Of a stretch of 64,000 bases of DNA, positions 10,293 to 18,523 are shown piece after piece. Origin of the DNA: DATIRA01 sp963766505. Lineage in GTDB: Bacteria; Pseudomonadota; Gammaproteobacteria; Steroidobacterales; Steroidobacteraceae. The notes under the pieces are model-generated. The model saw nothing but the letters and a program-made list of their open reading frames with translations, made no database searches and was not told where the DNA came from. The DNA lies in assembly GCA_963766505.1 (NCBI GenBank), contig CAVYAL010000004.1, positions 124,001 through 188,000 of the forward strand, in the 5' to 3' direction. Each line of letters starts with the position of its first letter. The first letter of the stretch is position 1. Both the position numbers and the translations under genes were made by a program.

Positions 10293-10351
10293 AAAGGGGA
10301 CAGATTTATTTGGCGCGCCAACAAACGGCGGCAAATAAATCTGTCCCCTTT
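10293..10351. repeat. perfect 20-bp inverted repeat (hairpin) between epimerase and pgi
   Basis: The left arm AAAGGGGACAGATTTATTTG (10293-10312) is exactly complementary to 10332-10351, with a 19-base loop. The loop boundary holds a second small palindrome (TGGCGCGCCA, 10311-10320). It lies between the pgi start and the epimerase stop, both on the minus strand. It could fold in RNA as a terminator or be a miniature mobile or REP-like palindrome. From memory, very similar AAAGGGGACAGATTTATTT palindromes recur between genes in other proteobacteria; I cannot check that here. Confidence 0.9.
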
Positions 10352-10366
10352 TCGCTTCTGCGGCCG

Positions 10367-11410
10367 TCAGCCCAGGTTGACGACCTTCGGGTCGGGCGGA
10401 CCCTGCTCGCCGTAGTAAGAGAGATACCACTCCACGAAGCGCGGGATACCGACCTCAACGGGCGTTGCAGGTGTGTATCCGACATCGCGCGTGAGATCGT
10501 CGATATCCGCCCAGGTGTCCGGTACGTCGCCAGCCTGCAGGGGCAGCAGGTTCATCTCCGCCTTCTTGCCGAGACACTGCTCCAGCAACTCGATATAACG
10601 CATCAGCTCGACGGGCTTGTTGTTGCCAATGTTGTAGAGCCGGTACGGTGCCTTGCTCGAGCCCGGGTCCGGCGCATCACTGTTCCACTCCGGATTCGGT
10701 GGCGCGATCCGGTCGCAGCAGCGCACTACGCCCTCGGCGATGTCGTCGACGTACGTGAAATCCCGCCGGTGGTGCCCGTAGTTGAAGACGTTGATCGGCT
10801 TGCCCGCGAGAATGTTCCGCGTGAAGAGGAACAGGGCCATGTCGGGCCGCCCCCACGTCCCGTAAACGGTGAAGAACCGCAGGCCCGTGACCGGCAACTC
10901 GTAGAGATGCGCGTAGGTGTGCGCCATCAGCTCGTTGGCCTTCTTCGTCGCGGCGTAGAAGGACAGTGGGTGATCGACGTTCTGGTGCACCGAGAACGGC
11001 ATTTTCGTATTGGCGCCGTAGACGGAACTCGTCGAGGCATAGACGAGGTGGGCTACGCCGTTGTGCCGGCAACCCTCGAGGATATTGGCGAACCCCAGCA
11101 GATTGCTGTCGACGTAGGCGAGCGGATTCTCGATCGAGTACCGCACCCCGGCCTGGGCCGCCAGGTGGATCACCCGGTCGAAGCGTTCGCGCGCGAACAG
11201 CTCGGCCATGCCCGCACGGTCGGCGAGGTCGAGCTTCTCGAACCGGAATGCACTCTGCTGCTGGAGGATCGCCAGGCGGGCGAGCTTGAGTCGCACGTCG
11301 TAGTAGTCATTGAGGTTGTCGAGACCTACGACTTCGTCGCCCCGCTCGAGAAGCTTTCGGGCGGTGTGGAAACCGATGAATCCGGCTGCGCCGGTGACGA
11401 GGATCTTCAT
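10367..11410 (-). CDS. UDP-glucuronate 4-epimerase-like NAD-dependent epimerase
   Basis: 347 residues, an extended SDR. The N-terminal Rossmann motif is VTGAAGFIGFHTA (about residues 5-17), followed by the acidic NAD-binding turn LDNLNDYYD. STSSVYG and the catalytic YxxxK (YAATK) follow. The N-terminal DNLNDYYDVRLKLARL and RYSIENPLAYVDSN blocks are those of the UDP-glucuronate 4-epimerase (LspL/CapI/WbpP-side) group, which makes UDP-galacturonate for surface polymers. The substrate is inferred from resemblance, so the acetylated uronic acid is possible given the TviB-like dehydrogenase upstream. A G-rich tract lies immediately upstream of the start. Confidence 0.88.
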   Translation of the reverse strand: MKILVTGAAGFIGFHTARKLLERGDEVVGLDNLNDYYDVRLKLARLAILQQQSAFRFEKLDLADRAGMAELFARERFDRVIHLAAQAGVRYSIENPLAYVDSNLLGFANILEGCRHNGVAHLVYASTSSVYGANTKMPFSVHQNVDHPLSFYAATKKANELMAHTYAHLYELPVTGLRFFTVYGTWGRPDMALFLFTRNILAGKPINVFNYGHHRRDFTYVDDIAEGVVRCCDRIAPPNPEWNSDAPDPGSSKAPYRLYNIGNNKPVELMRYIELLEQCLGKKAEMNLLPLQAGDVPDTWADIDDLTRDVGYTPATPVEVGIPRFVEWYLSYYGEQGPPDPKVVNLG

Positions 11411-11415
11411 GTCTG

Positions 11416-11447
11416 AGGGGATGGGGGATTAGGGGATAGGGGTTAGT
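11416..11447. repeat. G-rich GGGGAT/GGGGTTA tract upstream of epimerase
   Basis: On the plus strand four or more G4-G5 runs alternate with ATTA/ATA/TTA spacers (GGGGATTAGGGGATAGGGG). It is one of five such tracts in this window, all between genes. The spacing would permit a G-quadruplex on the plus strand. It lies in the 117-bp gap between the epimerase start and the dehydrogenase stop. No other function is evident. Confidence 0.85.
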
Positions 11448-11527
11448 GTAGCGCGTAACCTGGCGTCGCCGTTGCGTCGGGCCACTGAATGCGCTGGCCC
11501 CCGCCCCTGTCCTCTGGCTACCTTCGG

Positions 11528-12811
11528 TTACAGTCGTCCGTCCACCTCGTCCGCCCGGAACACGTACTTTATGTCGTAGAGCACGTGGTTCTTCCGCGCC
11601 AGCTCCCGGATTCGCCCGATTCCCATCTTGCGAAACTCCTGGTGAGCCACGCCCATCACCAGAGCGTCATAGGTCCCGGACTTCAGCCGCTTGACCAGCT
11701 TGATCCCGTACTCGTGCTCCGCCTCTGCGGGATCGGCCCAGGGATCGTACACGTCCACCCGGGCGCCGAATTTGCCGAGCTCATTCACCACGTCGACGAT
11801 CTTCGTGTTGCGCACGTCCGGGCAGTTCTCCTTGAAGGTGAGCCCCAGGATCAGGATGCGCGCGTCCTTCACCTGTATCCTGCGCTGCATCATCAGCTGC
11901 GCCACCTGCTGCGCGACGTAGATGCCCATGTTGTCGTTGATTCTCCGACCCGCGAGGATCATCTCGGGGTGATAGCCGATCGCCTGCGCCTTGTGGGTCA
12001 GGTAGTAAGGGTCCACGCCGATGCAATGCCCGCCAACCAGCCCGGGCCGGAACGGCAGGAAATTCCACTTGCTGCCGGCCGCAAGCAGCACTTCCTCGGT
12101 GTCGATGCCGAGTCGGTTGAAGATCAGGGCCAGCTCGTTGATCAGCGCGATGTTCACGTCCCGCTGCGTGTTCTCGATGACCTTGGCCGCCTCGGCTACC
12201 TTGATGCTGGAGGCCTTGTGCGTGCCGACGGTCACTATCGAGCGGTACAGCGAGTCGACGAACTCGGCCGCGGCTGGCGTAGAACCCGACGTGACCTTGC
12301 GGATCGTCGTCAGGCGGTGCTCCTTGTCCCCCGGATTGATGCGCTCCGGGCTGTAGCCCACGTAGAAATCCTTGTTGAATCGCAGGCCCGAGACCTGCTC
12401 GAGGATCGGCACGCAGACTTCCTCGGTACACCCCGGATACACCGTGGACTCGTACACGACGACGTCGCCTTTCTTGAGCACCTTGCCGACCGTGTGGCTC
12501 GACTTCTCAAGCGGCGTCAGGTCCGGCCGCTTGTAGTCGTCGATCGGCGTGGGCACCGTGACGATGAAGACCCTGCAGGGCTTCAGGTCCTTCAGGTTGG
12601 TCGTGTAGGACAGCTTAGAGGCCTCGGCCAGTTCTTCCGCCTCCACCTCGAGCGTGCTGTCCGTGCCGCCGCGCAGTTCCGCGACCCGGCGCTCGTTGAT
12701 GTCGAACCCGACCGTCTGGAAGCGCTTGCCGAATTCGACCGCGAGCGGCAGGCCGACATAGCCGAGGCCGATCACGCCGACCTTGAGGTTACGTAGATTG
12801 AATTTGGGCAT
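11528..12811 (-). CDS. tviB: UDP-N-acetyl-hexosamine 6-dehydrogenase (TviB/VipA/WbpO family)
   Basis: 427 residues. The N-terminal NAD-binding domain has VGVIGLGYVGLPLAVEFGK (about 11-29). The central domain has VTVPTPID, YESTVYPGCTEEVC and SPERINPGD. The catalytic cysteine lies in GGHCIGVDPYYL. The C-terminal UDP-binding domain has LTFKENCPDVRNTK. These blocks match the Vi-antigen TviB / Pseudomonas WbpO group, which oxidises UDP-GlcNAc or UDP-GalNAc to the uronic acid with two NAD+. With the downstream epimerase it would supply acidic amino sugars for the polymer handled by the Wzx/Wzz/SLBB genes. WbpA-type UDP-GlcNAc specificity cannot be excluded by eye. Confidence 0.9.
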   Translation of the reverse strand: MPKFNLRNLKVGVIGLGYVGLPLAVEFGKRFQTVGFDINERRVAELRGGTDSTLEVEAEELAEASKLSYTTNLKDLKPCRVFIVTVPTPIDDYKRPDLTPLEKSSHTVGKVLKKGDVVVYESTVYPGCTEEVCVPILEQVSGLRFNKDFYVGYSPERINPGDKEHRLTTIRKVTSGSTPAAAEFVDSLYRSIVTVGTHKASSIKVAEAAKVIENTQRDVNIALINELALIFNRLGIDTEEVLLAAGSKWNFLPFRPGLVGGHCIGVDPYYLTHKAQAIGYHPEMILAGRRINDNMGIYVAQQVAQLMMQRRIQVKDARILILGLTFKENCPDVRNTKIVDVVNELGKFGARVDVYDPWADPAEAEHEYGIKLVKRLKSGTYDALVMGVAHQEFRKMGIGRIRELARKNHVLYDIKYVFRADEVDGRL

Positions 12812-12816
12812 GGTCT

Positions 12817-12845
12817 GAGGGAAGGGGTTAGGGGTTAGGGGTTAG
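12817..12845. repeat. G-rich GGGGTTA tandem tract
   Basis: Plus strand GGGAAGGGGTTAGGGGTTAG plus one further GGGGTTAG unit, a near-perfect 7-bp tandem. It lies just upstream of the dehydrogenase start, so its complement is C-rich in the leader of that gene. The composition is telomere-like and could form a G-quadruplex, but the location is simply intergenic. Confidence 0.88.
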
Positions 12846-12941
12846 TGAGGCCGTTGAATGTAAGCCGCGAGCGCCAGGCGGCAAGGATGCCACACGAAGG
12901 CCGTGGCTTTTGAGACAGGGGTCAAGCTGCCGGGCTCTGCA

Positions 12942-12973
12942 CTATCCCCCATCCCCTGTTCCCTGCCCCCTTT
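12942..12973. repeat. C-rich tract (complement of the G-rich repeats) downstream of nhaB
   Basis: Plus strand CTATCCCCCATCCCCTGTTC followed by CCTGCCCCC, so the G-rich strand is the minus strand here. It directly follows (and touches) the nhaB stop codon. It is opposite in orientation to the tract at 12817, and the two could pair across about 100 bases. The remainder of this 160-bp gap shows no gene. Confidence 0.8.
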
Positions 12974-14475
12974 CAAAGAAGGTACAGCACGGCCAGCAGC
13001 CCGACCGTCGTCATCACGACGAAGTACGGCAGGGCCATCCAGACCATGCGTCCGTATCCGAGCCGGATCAGTGGTGCCAGCGTCGAGGTCAGCAGAAACA
13101 GGAAGGCCGCCTGCCCGTTAGGAGTCGCGACGCTCGGGATATTGGTGCCGGTGTTGACGGCAACCGCAAGCACGTCGAATTGCTCCCTGGTGACGGCCCC
13201 CTGCAGCAGGGCAGCCTTGATCTCGGTGATGTAGACCGATGCGACGAACACGTTGTCGCTGATCATCGAGAGCAGCCCGGTGCCAAGGTAGAGCATCGTG
13301 GCCTGCAGCCGGCCTTCCATCTCGAGTACCTGGTGAATCATGGGCTCGAACAGGTGCTGGTCGTGAATCACGGCCACCACGACGAAGAAAACCACGAGCA
13401 GCGCGGTGAAAGGCAGTGCCGCTTCGAAAGCCTTGCCGATCCTGTGCTCCTCGATCACCCCGGTGAAGGTCGTGGCGAGGATGATGACCAGCAACCCGAT
13501 CAGTCCGACTTCCGCGACGTGGAAGGCCAGCGAGAACACCAGGACCAGCGCGACGACCGCCTGCACGATCAGCACCTGGCGATCCTTGACCGTCGACTTC
13601 GCAGCCAGCTCCTCGCTGTAATCCCAGAGCACGGCGCGGACCGCGTCGGGCAACGGTGCGCCGTAGCCGAACAGCTTGAATCGCTGCACGAACGCGCAGG
13701 TGGCAAGCCCTGCGATTGCCACCGGGATCGACACCGGGGCGACCTCCAGGAAGAACTGGATGAAATTCCAACCAGCCTGGTCGGCAATCAGGAGATTTTG
13801 CGGCTCGCCGACCTGGGTCATTACCCCACCGATGGCGGTCCCGACCGCACCGTGCATCATCAGCGAACGAAGGAAAGCGCGGAACTGCTCGAGATTCTCC
13901 CGGTGCAGAAGATGCACGGCTTCGTCTTCGGTCGCGTCATGCGCCGCGTCGTGACGCTTGCCCGATGCGACCCGGTGGTAGACCTCGTAAAACCCGACCC
14001 CGACCGTGATCGCCACCGCAACGACGGTCAGTGCATCCAGGAAGGCTGAGAGCACGGCGGTCAATGCGCAGAACAGCACGGCCAGCGTGGTCGGCGACCT
14101 GAAACGAAGCACCAGCCGGGTGAAGACGAACAGCAGCAGATCCCGCAGGAAGTAGATGCCTGCGACCATGAACATCAGCAGCAGGATGACCGGGAAGGCC
14201 TGTACGACCTCCGCATACACGCTTTCAGGGGTCGTAAGGCCGATCACGACCGCCTCGATCGCAATCAGCCCGCCTGGCTGCAGCGGATAGCAACGCAGGG
14301 CCATCGCGAGCGTGAAAATGAACTGCAGCAGCACAGCCCAGCCGGTGATCGTCGGGCCGGCCAGCAGCATCAGGATCGGATTGATGAGCAGGAAGATCCC
14401 GATCGTGAGCTTGTACCAGCCCGGTGCGTTGCCCAGAAAATTTCGCCCGAATGCCTGCGCGAGGGTCACGGTCAT
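12973..14475 (-). CDS. nhaB: Na+/H+ antiporter NhaB
   Basis: 500 residues from ATG 14475 (MTVTLAQAFGRNFLGNAPGWYKLTI). I chose this start because it overlaps the dnaQ stop as ATGA and matches the normal NhaB N-terminus. It is a multi-pass inner-membrane protein with about 12 hydrophobic segments. Family blocks include LTIGIFLLINPILM, GGVMTQVGEPQNLLIADQAG and ISDNVFVASVYI, with NTGTNIPSVATPNGQAAFLF near the C-terminus. It exports sodium in exchange for protons and supports salt and pH tolerance. It is translationally coupled to dnaQ, an unusual partner. Confidence 0.95.
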   Translation of the reverse strand: MTVTLAQAFGRNFLGNAPGWYKLTIGIFLLINPILMLLAGPTITGWAVLLQFIFTLAMALRCYPLQPGGLIAIEAVVIGLTTPESVYAEVVQAFPVILLLMFMVAGIYFLRDLLLFVFTRLVLRFRSPTTLAVLFCALTAVLSAFLDALTVVAVAITVGVGFYEVYHRVASGKRHDAAHDATEDEAVHLLHRENLEQFRAFLRSLMMHGAVGTAIGGVMTQVGEPQNLLIADQAGWNFIQFFLEVAPVSIPVAIAGLATCAFVQRFKLFGYGAPLPDAVRAVLWDYSEELAAKSTVKDRQVLIVQAVVALVLVFSLAFHVAEVGLIGLLVIILATTFTGVIEEHRIGKAFEAALPFTALLVVFFVVVAVIHDQHLFEPMIHQVLEMEGRLQATMLYLGTGLLSMISDNVFVASVYITEIKAALLQGAVTREQFDVLAVAVNTGTNIPSVATPNGQAAFLFLLTSTLAPLIRLGYGRMVWMALPYFVVMTTVGLLAVLYLL

Positions 14476-15188
14476 GACTCGGGCTCCAGCCTGCGCCACA
14501 GTGTCCGGCCACCACTGGCCCTGTCCAGCACGGCGAGCAGCTCCTCGTGCGCAGCGAGCTCCGGAGCATCCGCCATCCGCACGACCAGCGATCCCTTGGG
14601 CCGCTTGGCCCGGCGCACCCGGGTCTGGCCACCCTGCGCCTCGCCCGCCTCGTCCAGCGTCAGCGCGCCCTGCCCGCCCGTCATCGCCAGATAGACTTCG
14701 AGCAGCAGCTCGGCGTCGAGCAGCGCGCCATGCAGGTCGCGCTGCGAGTTATCGACCGTGTAGCGCTTGCAGAGCGCGTCCAGGCCGTTGCGCTGGCCAG
14801 GATGCAGCTGCCGGGCGAGCTGCAGCGTATCGAGCACCGGGCAGTGGTCAGCGATGCGGCCGGAGCCACCGGGCAGGCGGTCCAGTTCCGCATCGAGGAA
14901 GGCGAGGTCGAACGGAGCGTTGTGGATGACCAGCTCGGCTCCCTTCAGGAACTCCAGCAGCTCCTCCGCAATGTCCCCGAACCTCGGCTGGCCCTTCAGG
15001 AACTCCGCCGTGAGGCCGTGGACCTGCAGCGCACCGGCATCGATGTCCCGGTCCGGGCACAGGTAGCGGTGGAACAGCCTGCCCGTCCGTCGCCGATCCA
15101 CGACCTCGATGCAGCCGATCTCTATGATCCGGTGACCGAGCTCCGGCTCGAGGCCCGTGGTTTCGGTGTCGAGAATGACCTGTCGCAT
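14472..15188 (-). CDS. dnaQ: DNA polymerase III epsilon subunit, 3'-5' proofreading exonuclease
   Basis: 238 residues, the usual DnaQ length. The DEDDh exonuclease motifs are visible: ExoI LDTETTGLEPE at about residues 6-16, ExoII HNAPFDLAFLDAEL near residue 95, and ExoIII HGALLDAELLLEVYLA. It proofreads replication as part of the Pol III core. In many gammaproteobacteria dnaQ sits next to rnhA and yafS; here a DegT-type aminotransferase gene intervenes between dnaQ and rnhA. The stop overlaps the nhaB start by four bases. Confidence 0.95.
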   Translation of the reverse strand: MRQVILDTETTGLEPELGHRIIEIGCIEVVDRRRTGRLFHRYLCPDRDIDAGALQVHGLTAEFLKGQPRFGDIAEELLEFLKGAELVIHNAPFDLAFLDAELDRLPGGSGRIADHCPVLDTLQLARQLHPGQRNGLDALCKRYTVDNSQRDLHGALLDAELLLEVYLAMTGGQGALTLDEAGEAQGGQTRVRRAKRPKGSLVVRMADAPELAAHEELLAVLDRASGGRTLWRRLEPES

Positions 15189-15283
15189 GCGCTCTGCCGG
15201 CGGCTACGGATGGCGACCGGCGCTCGACTGGCTGCGGCGCAGGCGACGTAGATCTTTGCGGCCCGCGATCCGCTGCCCGGCGC

Positions 15284-16396
15284 TCACTGCCCCTCCAGGA
15301 CCGCCCGCTTCAGGGCAGTCACGACTTCGCGCTGGGTTTCGTCGCTCAGGTAGGGATGCATCGGCAGGCTGATCACGCGCCGGGCTGCCGCTTCCGAGTG
15401 CGGAAAACTTCCCTCTCCCTGGCCGAGCCCGGCATAGACGGGCTGCAGATGCAGGGGCTGCGGATAGTGCACAGCCGTCGGCACACCCAGCGCCTTCATC
15501 CGTGTCTCGACGCCCTCCCGGTCGTCCACCTCGACGGTGTACTGCGCATAGACACAGTCGTTGTAGTCCTCGACGAAGGGCGTGCGCACCGCGTCGCCGA
15601 GCTCGCTGCTGATCAGTTCCGTGTACCGGCTGCCGAGCCGGATCCGGGCTGCAACCTCGTCGTCGAATATCTGCATCTTCGCCAGCAGCACCGCAGCCTG
15701 GATCGAGTCCAGCCGTCCCGTGATGCCGAGCCTCGGATGGTGGTAGCGACGGTCCTGGCCGTGGACCCGGATTTCGCGCATCAGCTTCGCGACGGCAGCG
15801 TCATTGGTGAAAAGCGCGCCGCCGTCTCCGTAGCAACCAAGTGGCTTGGAGGGAAAGAAGGATGTTGCCCCGATGAATGACAACGCGCCCGACCGCCGCC
15901 CCTTGTAGCGGGCGCCAAAGCTCTGTGCGGCGTCCTCGATCACCGGAAGCTCGTGCGCACAGGCGATCGCGTTGATCCGATCGAAGTCGGCGCACTGGCC
16001 ATACAGCGATACCGGCATGATCGCGCGGGTGCGCGGCGTGATGGCGGCTTCCAGCCGCGCGGGATCCAGGTTGTAGCTGCGCGGATCCACGTCCACGAAC
16101 ACAGGGCGCGCGCCTATCAGCGAGATCACTTCTGTAGTCGCGAAGAACGTGAACGGCGCGGTGATGACCTCGTCACCGGGCCCGATATCGAGCGCGAGCA
16201 GCGCGATCAGCAGCGCATCGGTACCGCTCGAAACGGCTACACAGTGCTCGACCTCGAGATAGCGAGCGAGGGTCTCCTCGAGCGCTGAAACCTCGGGCCC
16301 CATCACATACTGCCCGTGCTCCAGGACCCTGGCGATTCCGGCATCCACTTGCGGCTTGATGCGCTGGTACTGCGTCTTGAGGTCGATGAAATCCAT
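15284..16396 (-). CDS. DegT/DnrJ/EryC1/StrS aminotransferase, WbpE/WlbC-like
   Basis: 370 residues from ATG 16396 (MDFIDLKTQYQRIKPQVDAG). The longer open frame upstream runs back into rnhA and is not coding. It is a PLP-dependent fold-type I sugar aminotransferase. The PLP lysine is in SFFPSKPLGCYGDGGAL, with EDAAQSFGARYKG and the GHGQ-like RVHGQDRRYHHPRLG loop. The N-terminus resembles WbpE/WlbC, which aminates UDP-2-acetamido-2-deoxy-3-oxo-glucuronate during diacetamido-uronate synthesis. That would use the product line of the TviB/WbpA-type dehydrogenase at 11.5 kb. The matching oxidoreductase, acetyltransferase and epimerase are not in this window. Confidence 0.88.
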   Translation of the reverse strand: MDFIDLKTQYQRIKPQVDAGIARVLEHGQYVMGPEVSALEETLARYLEVEHCVAVSSGTDALLIALLALDIGPGDEVITAPFTFFATTEVISLIGARPVFVDVDPRSYNLDPARLEAAITPRTRAIMPVSLYGQCADFDRINAIACAHELPVIEDAAQSFGARYKGRRSGALSFIGATSFFPSKPLGCYGDGGALFTNDAAVAKLMREIRVHGQDRRYHHPRLGITGRLDSIQAAVLLAKMQIFDDEVAARIRLGSRYTELISSELGDAVRTPFVEDYNDCVYAQYTVEVDDREGVETRMKALGVPTAVHYPQPLHLQPVYAGLGQGEGSFPHSEAAARRVISLPMHPYLSDETQREVVTALKRAVLEGQ

Positions 16397-16428
16397 GATG
16401 GTCAGGCTGCGGCAGGCGACGCGATAGT

Positions 16429-16893
16429 TTAGCTGATAGTGGCCGGTCGATAGCCGCCCGCCAGCACCTCGTCCACGCCGCGATTCGCGAGCGCATCGGC
16501 CTGCTCGTTCCCCGCGTGGCCTGCGTGGGCCTTCACCCAGTGCCAATGCACCTCGTGCCGGCCGATCTCCTGCTCGAGGCGTTGCCAGAGCTCGACGTTC
16601 TTGACCGGCTTGCGGTCCGCCGTCTTCCAGCCGCGCGCCTTCCACTGCGGCAGCCACTCCCGGATGCCGTTACGCAGGTACTGCGAATCCGTGTACAGGT
16701 TCACCCGGCAGCTGCGCTTGAGTGCCGCCAGCGCCTCGATGGCGGCGGTCAATTCCATCCGGTTGTTGGTAGTGTGGCGCTCTCCGCCCCACAGCTCGCG
16801 CCGATGCGCGCCGGATACCAGCAGGGCTCCCCAGCCCCCCGGCCCGGGGTTTCCCCGACAGGCGCCGTCCGTGTAGATCTCGACAGACGTCAC
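16429..16893 (-). CDS. rnhA: ribonuclease HI
   Basis: 154 residues from GTG 16893 (VTSVEIYTDGACRGNPGPGG), which overlaps the methyltransferase stop as GTGA. It degrades the RNA strand of RNA-DNA hybrids. The metal-binding acidic residues are seen in YTDGACRGNPG, NRMELTAAIEAL, LYTDSQYL and GNEQADALAN, and the basic-protrusion region (WLPQWKARGWKTADRKPVKN) is present. The length matches E. coli RNase HI. It sits in the conserved yafS-rnhA-dnaQ neighbourhood, separated from dnaQ by the aminotransferase gene. Confidence 0.95.
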   Translation of the reverse strand: MTSVEIYTDGACRGNPGPGGWGALLVSGAHRRELWGGERHTTNNRMELTAAIEALAALKRSCRVNLYTDSQYLRNGIREWLPQWKARGWKTADRKPVKNVELWQRLEQEIGRHEVHWHWVKAHAGHAGNEQADALANRGVDEVLAGGYRPATIS

Positions 16894-17615
16894 GCAGCGA
16901 TCCTGGAGGTCGGCTCGGCGATGCCGCGGACCCGCGCCGGTCGCGCTTGCCACACCGGCCGGAGCGGGGTCACTGCGCGCACACGCTTGCGGGCTTTCAG
17001 CATGTAGGCCCCAGCCAGCGGCGGGGCGAGGCGCGGGCCACGCGATTCGAGCCAGCTTCGCCCACGTCCCGGCAGGCGCTTGGTCCAGGGTGGCGCGAAC
17101 AGGTAGCGACGCACCTCCTCGACTTCCAGTCCGAGCAGCCCCAGCCAGTCACGCAGGCGGCTCTCGCTCAACAGCCGGCTGAGTCCGGGCGGAAACCGCC
17201 GCCGGCTCAGCAGGTGCCGCAATCCCCATGGCCCAAGCGGATTGAAGGCGCAGATCAGCACGACGCCCTCGCCCACCAGTACCCGCTCCACCTCCCGCAA
17301 CACATCGTGTGGCGCGTCAGCGAACTCGAGCGTATGCGGCAGCAGGACTGCTTCTACCGTGTTCGACGCCACCGGCAGCGCGTCGCAGGCCGCGCGGATC
17401 GCCGCCCGACCCTCGGCATCCGGTGCCAGCCATCGACGGTGCTGGGTTCGAGCCGCGGCACACAGGCTGTCGGCGTCTCCCCATCGGCCCACCTGCAGCA
17501 GTTCGAAGCCGACCACGTCGGACAGGGCCTCCTGCAGCACTCGTGCCTCGACGTCGAGTACCGACGCGCCCAGCGGGGTTCCCAGCCAGTCTGCTATCGA
17601 ATCGGTGGCCTGCAT
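16890..17615 (-). CDS. YafS-like class I SAM-dependent methyltransferase
   Basis: About 241 residues from ATG 17615 (MQATDSIADWLGTPLGASVL). Another in-frame ATG at 17669 is possible. The core has the methyltransferase_11 pattern: ELLQVGRWGD, ALPVASNTVEAVLLPHTLEF and REVERVLVGEGVVLICAFNPLG. The glycine-rich motif I is weak (LLQVGRWG), as in E. coli YafS, whose gene also lies between gloB (divergent) and rnhA. The substrate is unknown; family and position are the evidence. It overlaps rnhA by four bases, so the pair is probably co-translated. Confidence 0.8.
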   Translation of the reverse strand: MQATDSIADWLGTPLGASVLDVEARVLQEALSDVVGFELLQVGRWGDADSLCAAARTQHRRWLAPDAEGRAAIRAACDALPVASNTVEAVLLPHTLEFADAPHDVLREVERVLVGEGVVLICAFNPLGPWGLRHLLSRRRFPPGLSRLLSESRLRDWLGLLGLEVEEVRRYLFAPPWTKRLPGRGRSWLESRGPRLAPPLAGAYMLKARKRVRAVTPLRPVWQARPARVRGIAEPTSRIAA

Positions 17616-17745
17616 GGTCGGCAAGGATAGCCGCAGCGGCCGTGCAGGCGTTCGAAAAACATGCGACATATTGTGGAATTTTGACCCGCGAGAGGGTGTA
17701 ATACGGCGGCAGTACGCCACGGCCGGACGCTCGCCAGGAGAGCTG

Positions 17746-18522
17746 ATGATCGATGTGACCCCGGTCAGGGCGTTTTCGGACAACTACATCTGGCTGATCC
17801 GCGGTCCCAGGGACCCGTCGCTGGCAGTCGTTGTCGATCCGGGGGATGCGGGACCGGTCAATGAAACACTCGAACGCCTGGGACTCGAACTGCACTCGAT
17901 CCTCGTCACTCATCATCACCCCGACCACGTCGGCGGTCTCACGCAACTCCTCTCGCAATACGACGCGCGAGTCTACGGACCCTCTCGCGAGCGCCTGCCC
18001 GTCGCGGCCGAGGCCCTCGACGACGGTGCAAGCGTCGACATCAACCCGCTCGGCCTGCATTTCTCGGTGATGGCCGTTCCGGGGCATACGATTGGACATA
18101 TCGCCTATTACGGGCACGGCGCGCTCTTCTGTGGCGACACGCTCTTCAGCGCCGGTTGTGGCCGGCTGTTCGAGGGCACGCCGGCCCAGATGCTGGCTTC
18201 GCTGGACCGGATCGCCGCGCTGCCCGACGAGACGCTCGTTTACTGCGCCCACGAATACACGCTTGGGAACCTGCGTTTTGCGGCCGCGGTCGAGCCGGAC
18301 AACCCGGACGTGAAGCAGCGCCTCGCGGAAGTCGAGCAACTCCGTGCCAGGGATGTGACGACGTTACCTTCACGGCTGGGCGAGGAGCGTAATATCAATC
18401 CATTCCTGCGCTGCCGTGAGCCGGCGGTCCGCGCGGCTGCCGAAGCGCATGCGGGCAGGCCGCTGCCACAGGCGGAGGAAGTGTTCGGCGTCATCAGGGC
18501 CTGGAAGGACGGGTTTCGCTGA
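17746..18522 (+). CDS. gloB: hydroxyacylglutathione hydrolase (glyoxalase II)
   Basis: 258 residues from ATG 17746, preceded by AGGAGAGC. It hydrolyses S-lactoylglutathione in methylglyoxal detoxification. The metallo-beta-lactamase zinc motif THHHPDHVGG is at about residues 55-64. Further metal ligands are in VPGHTIGHIAYY and FCGDTLFSAGCGR, and YCAHEYTLGNLRFA binds substrate and metal. The C-terminal helical domain ends in NPFLRC and EVFGVIRAWKDGF. It is divergent from yafS and one base from mltD, matching the E. coli order. Confidence 0.96.
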   Translation: MIDVTPVRAFSDNYIWLIRGPRDPSLAVVVDPGDAGPVNETLERLGLELHSILVTHHHPDHVGGLTQLLSQYDARVYGPSRERLPVAAEALDDGASVDINPLGLHFSVMAVPGHTIGHIAYYGHGALFCGDTLFSAGCGRLFEGTPAQMLASLDRIAALPDETLVYCAHEYTLGNLRFAAAVEPDNPDVKQRLAEVEQLRARDVTTLPSRLGEERNINPFLRCREPAVRAAAEAHAGRPLPQAEEVFGVIRAWKDGFR

Positions 18523-18523
18523 A

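Noticed and set aside
11416..12973. CRISPR array suggested by short repeats
   Set aside because: The repeat units are 6-7 bases of G-rich DNA without unique spacers; no cas genes are present anywhere in the window.
17242..17745. N-terminal extension of GloB
   Set aside because: It overlaps the yafS coding region on the other strand and precedes the conserved MIDVTPVRAFSDNY start with a good ribosome-binding site at 17746.
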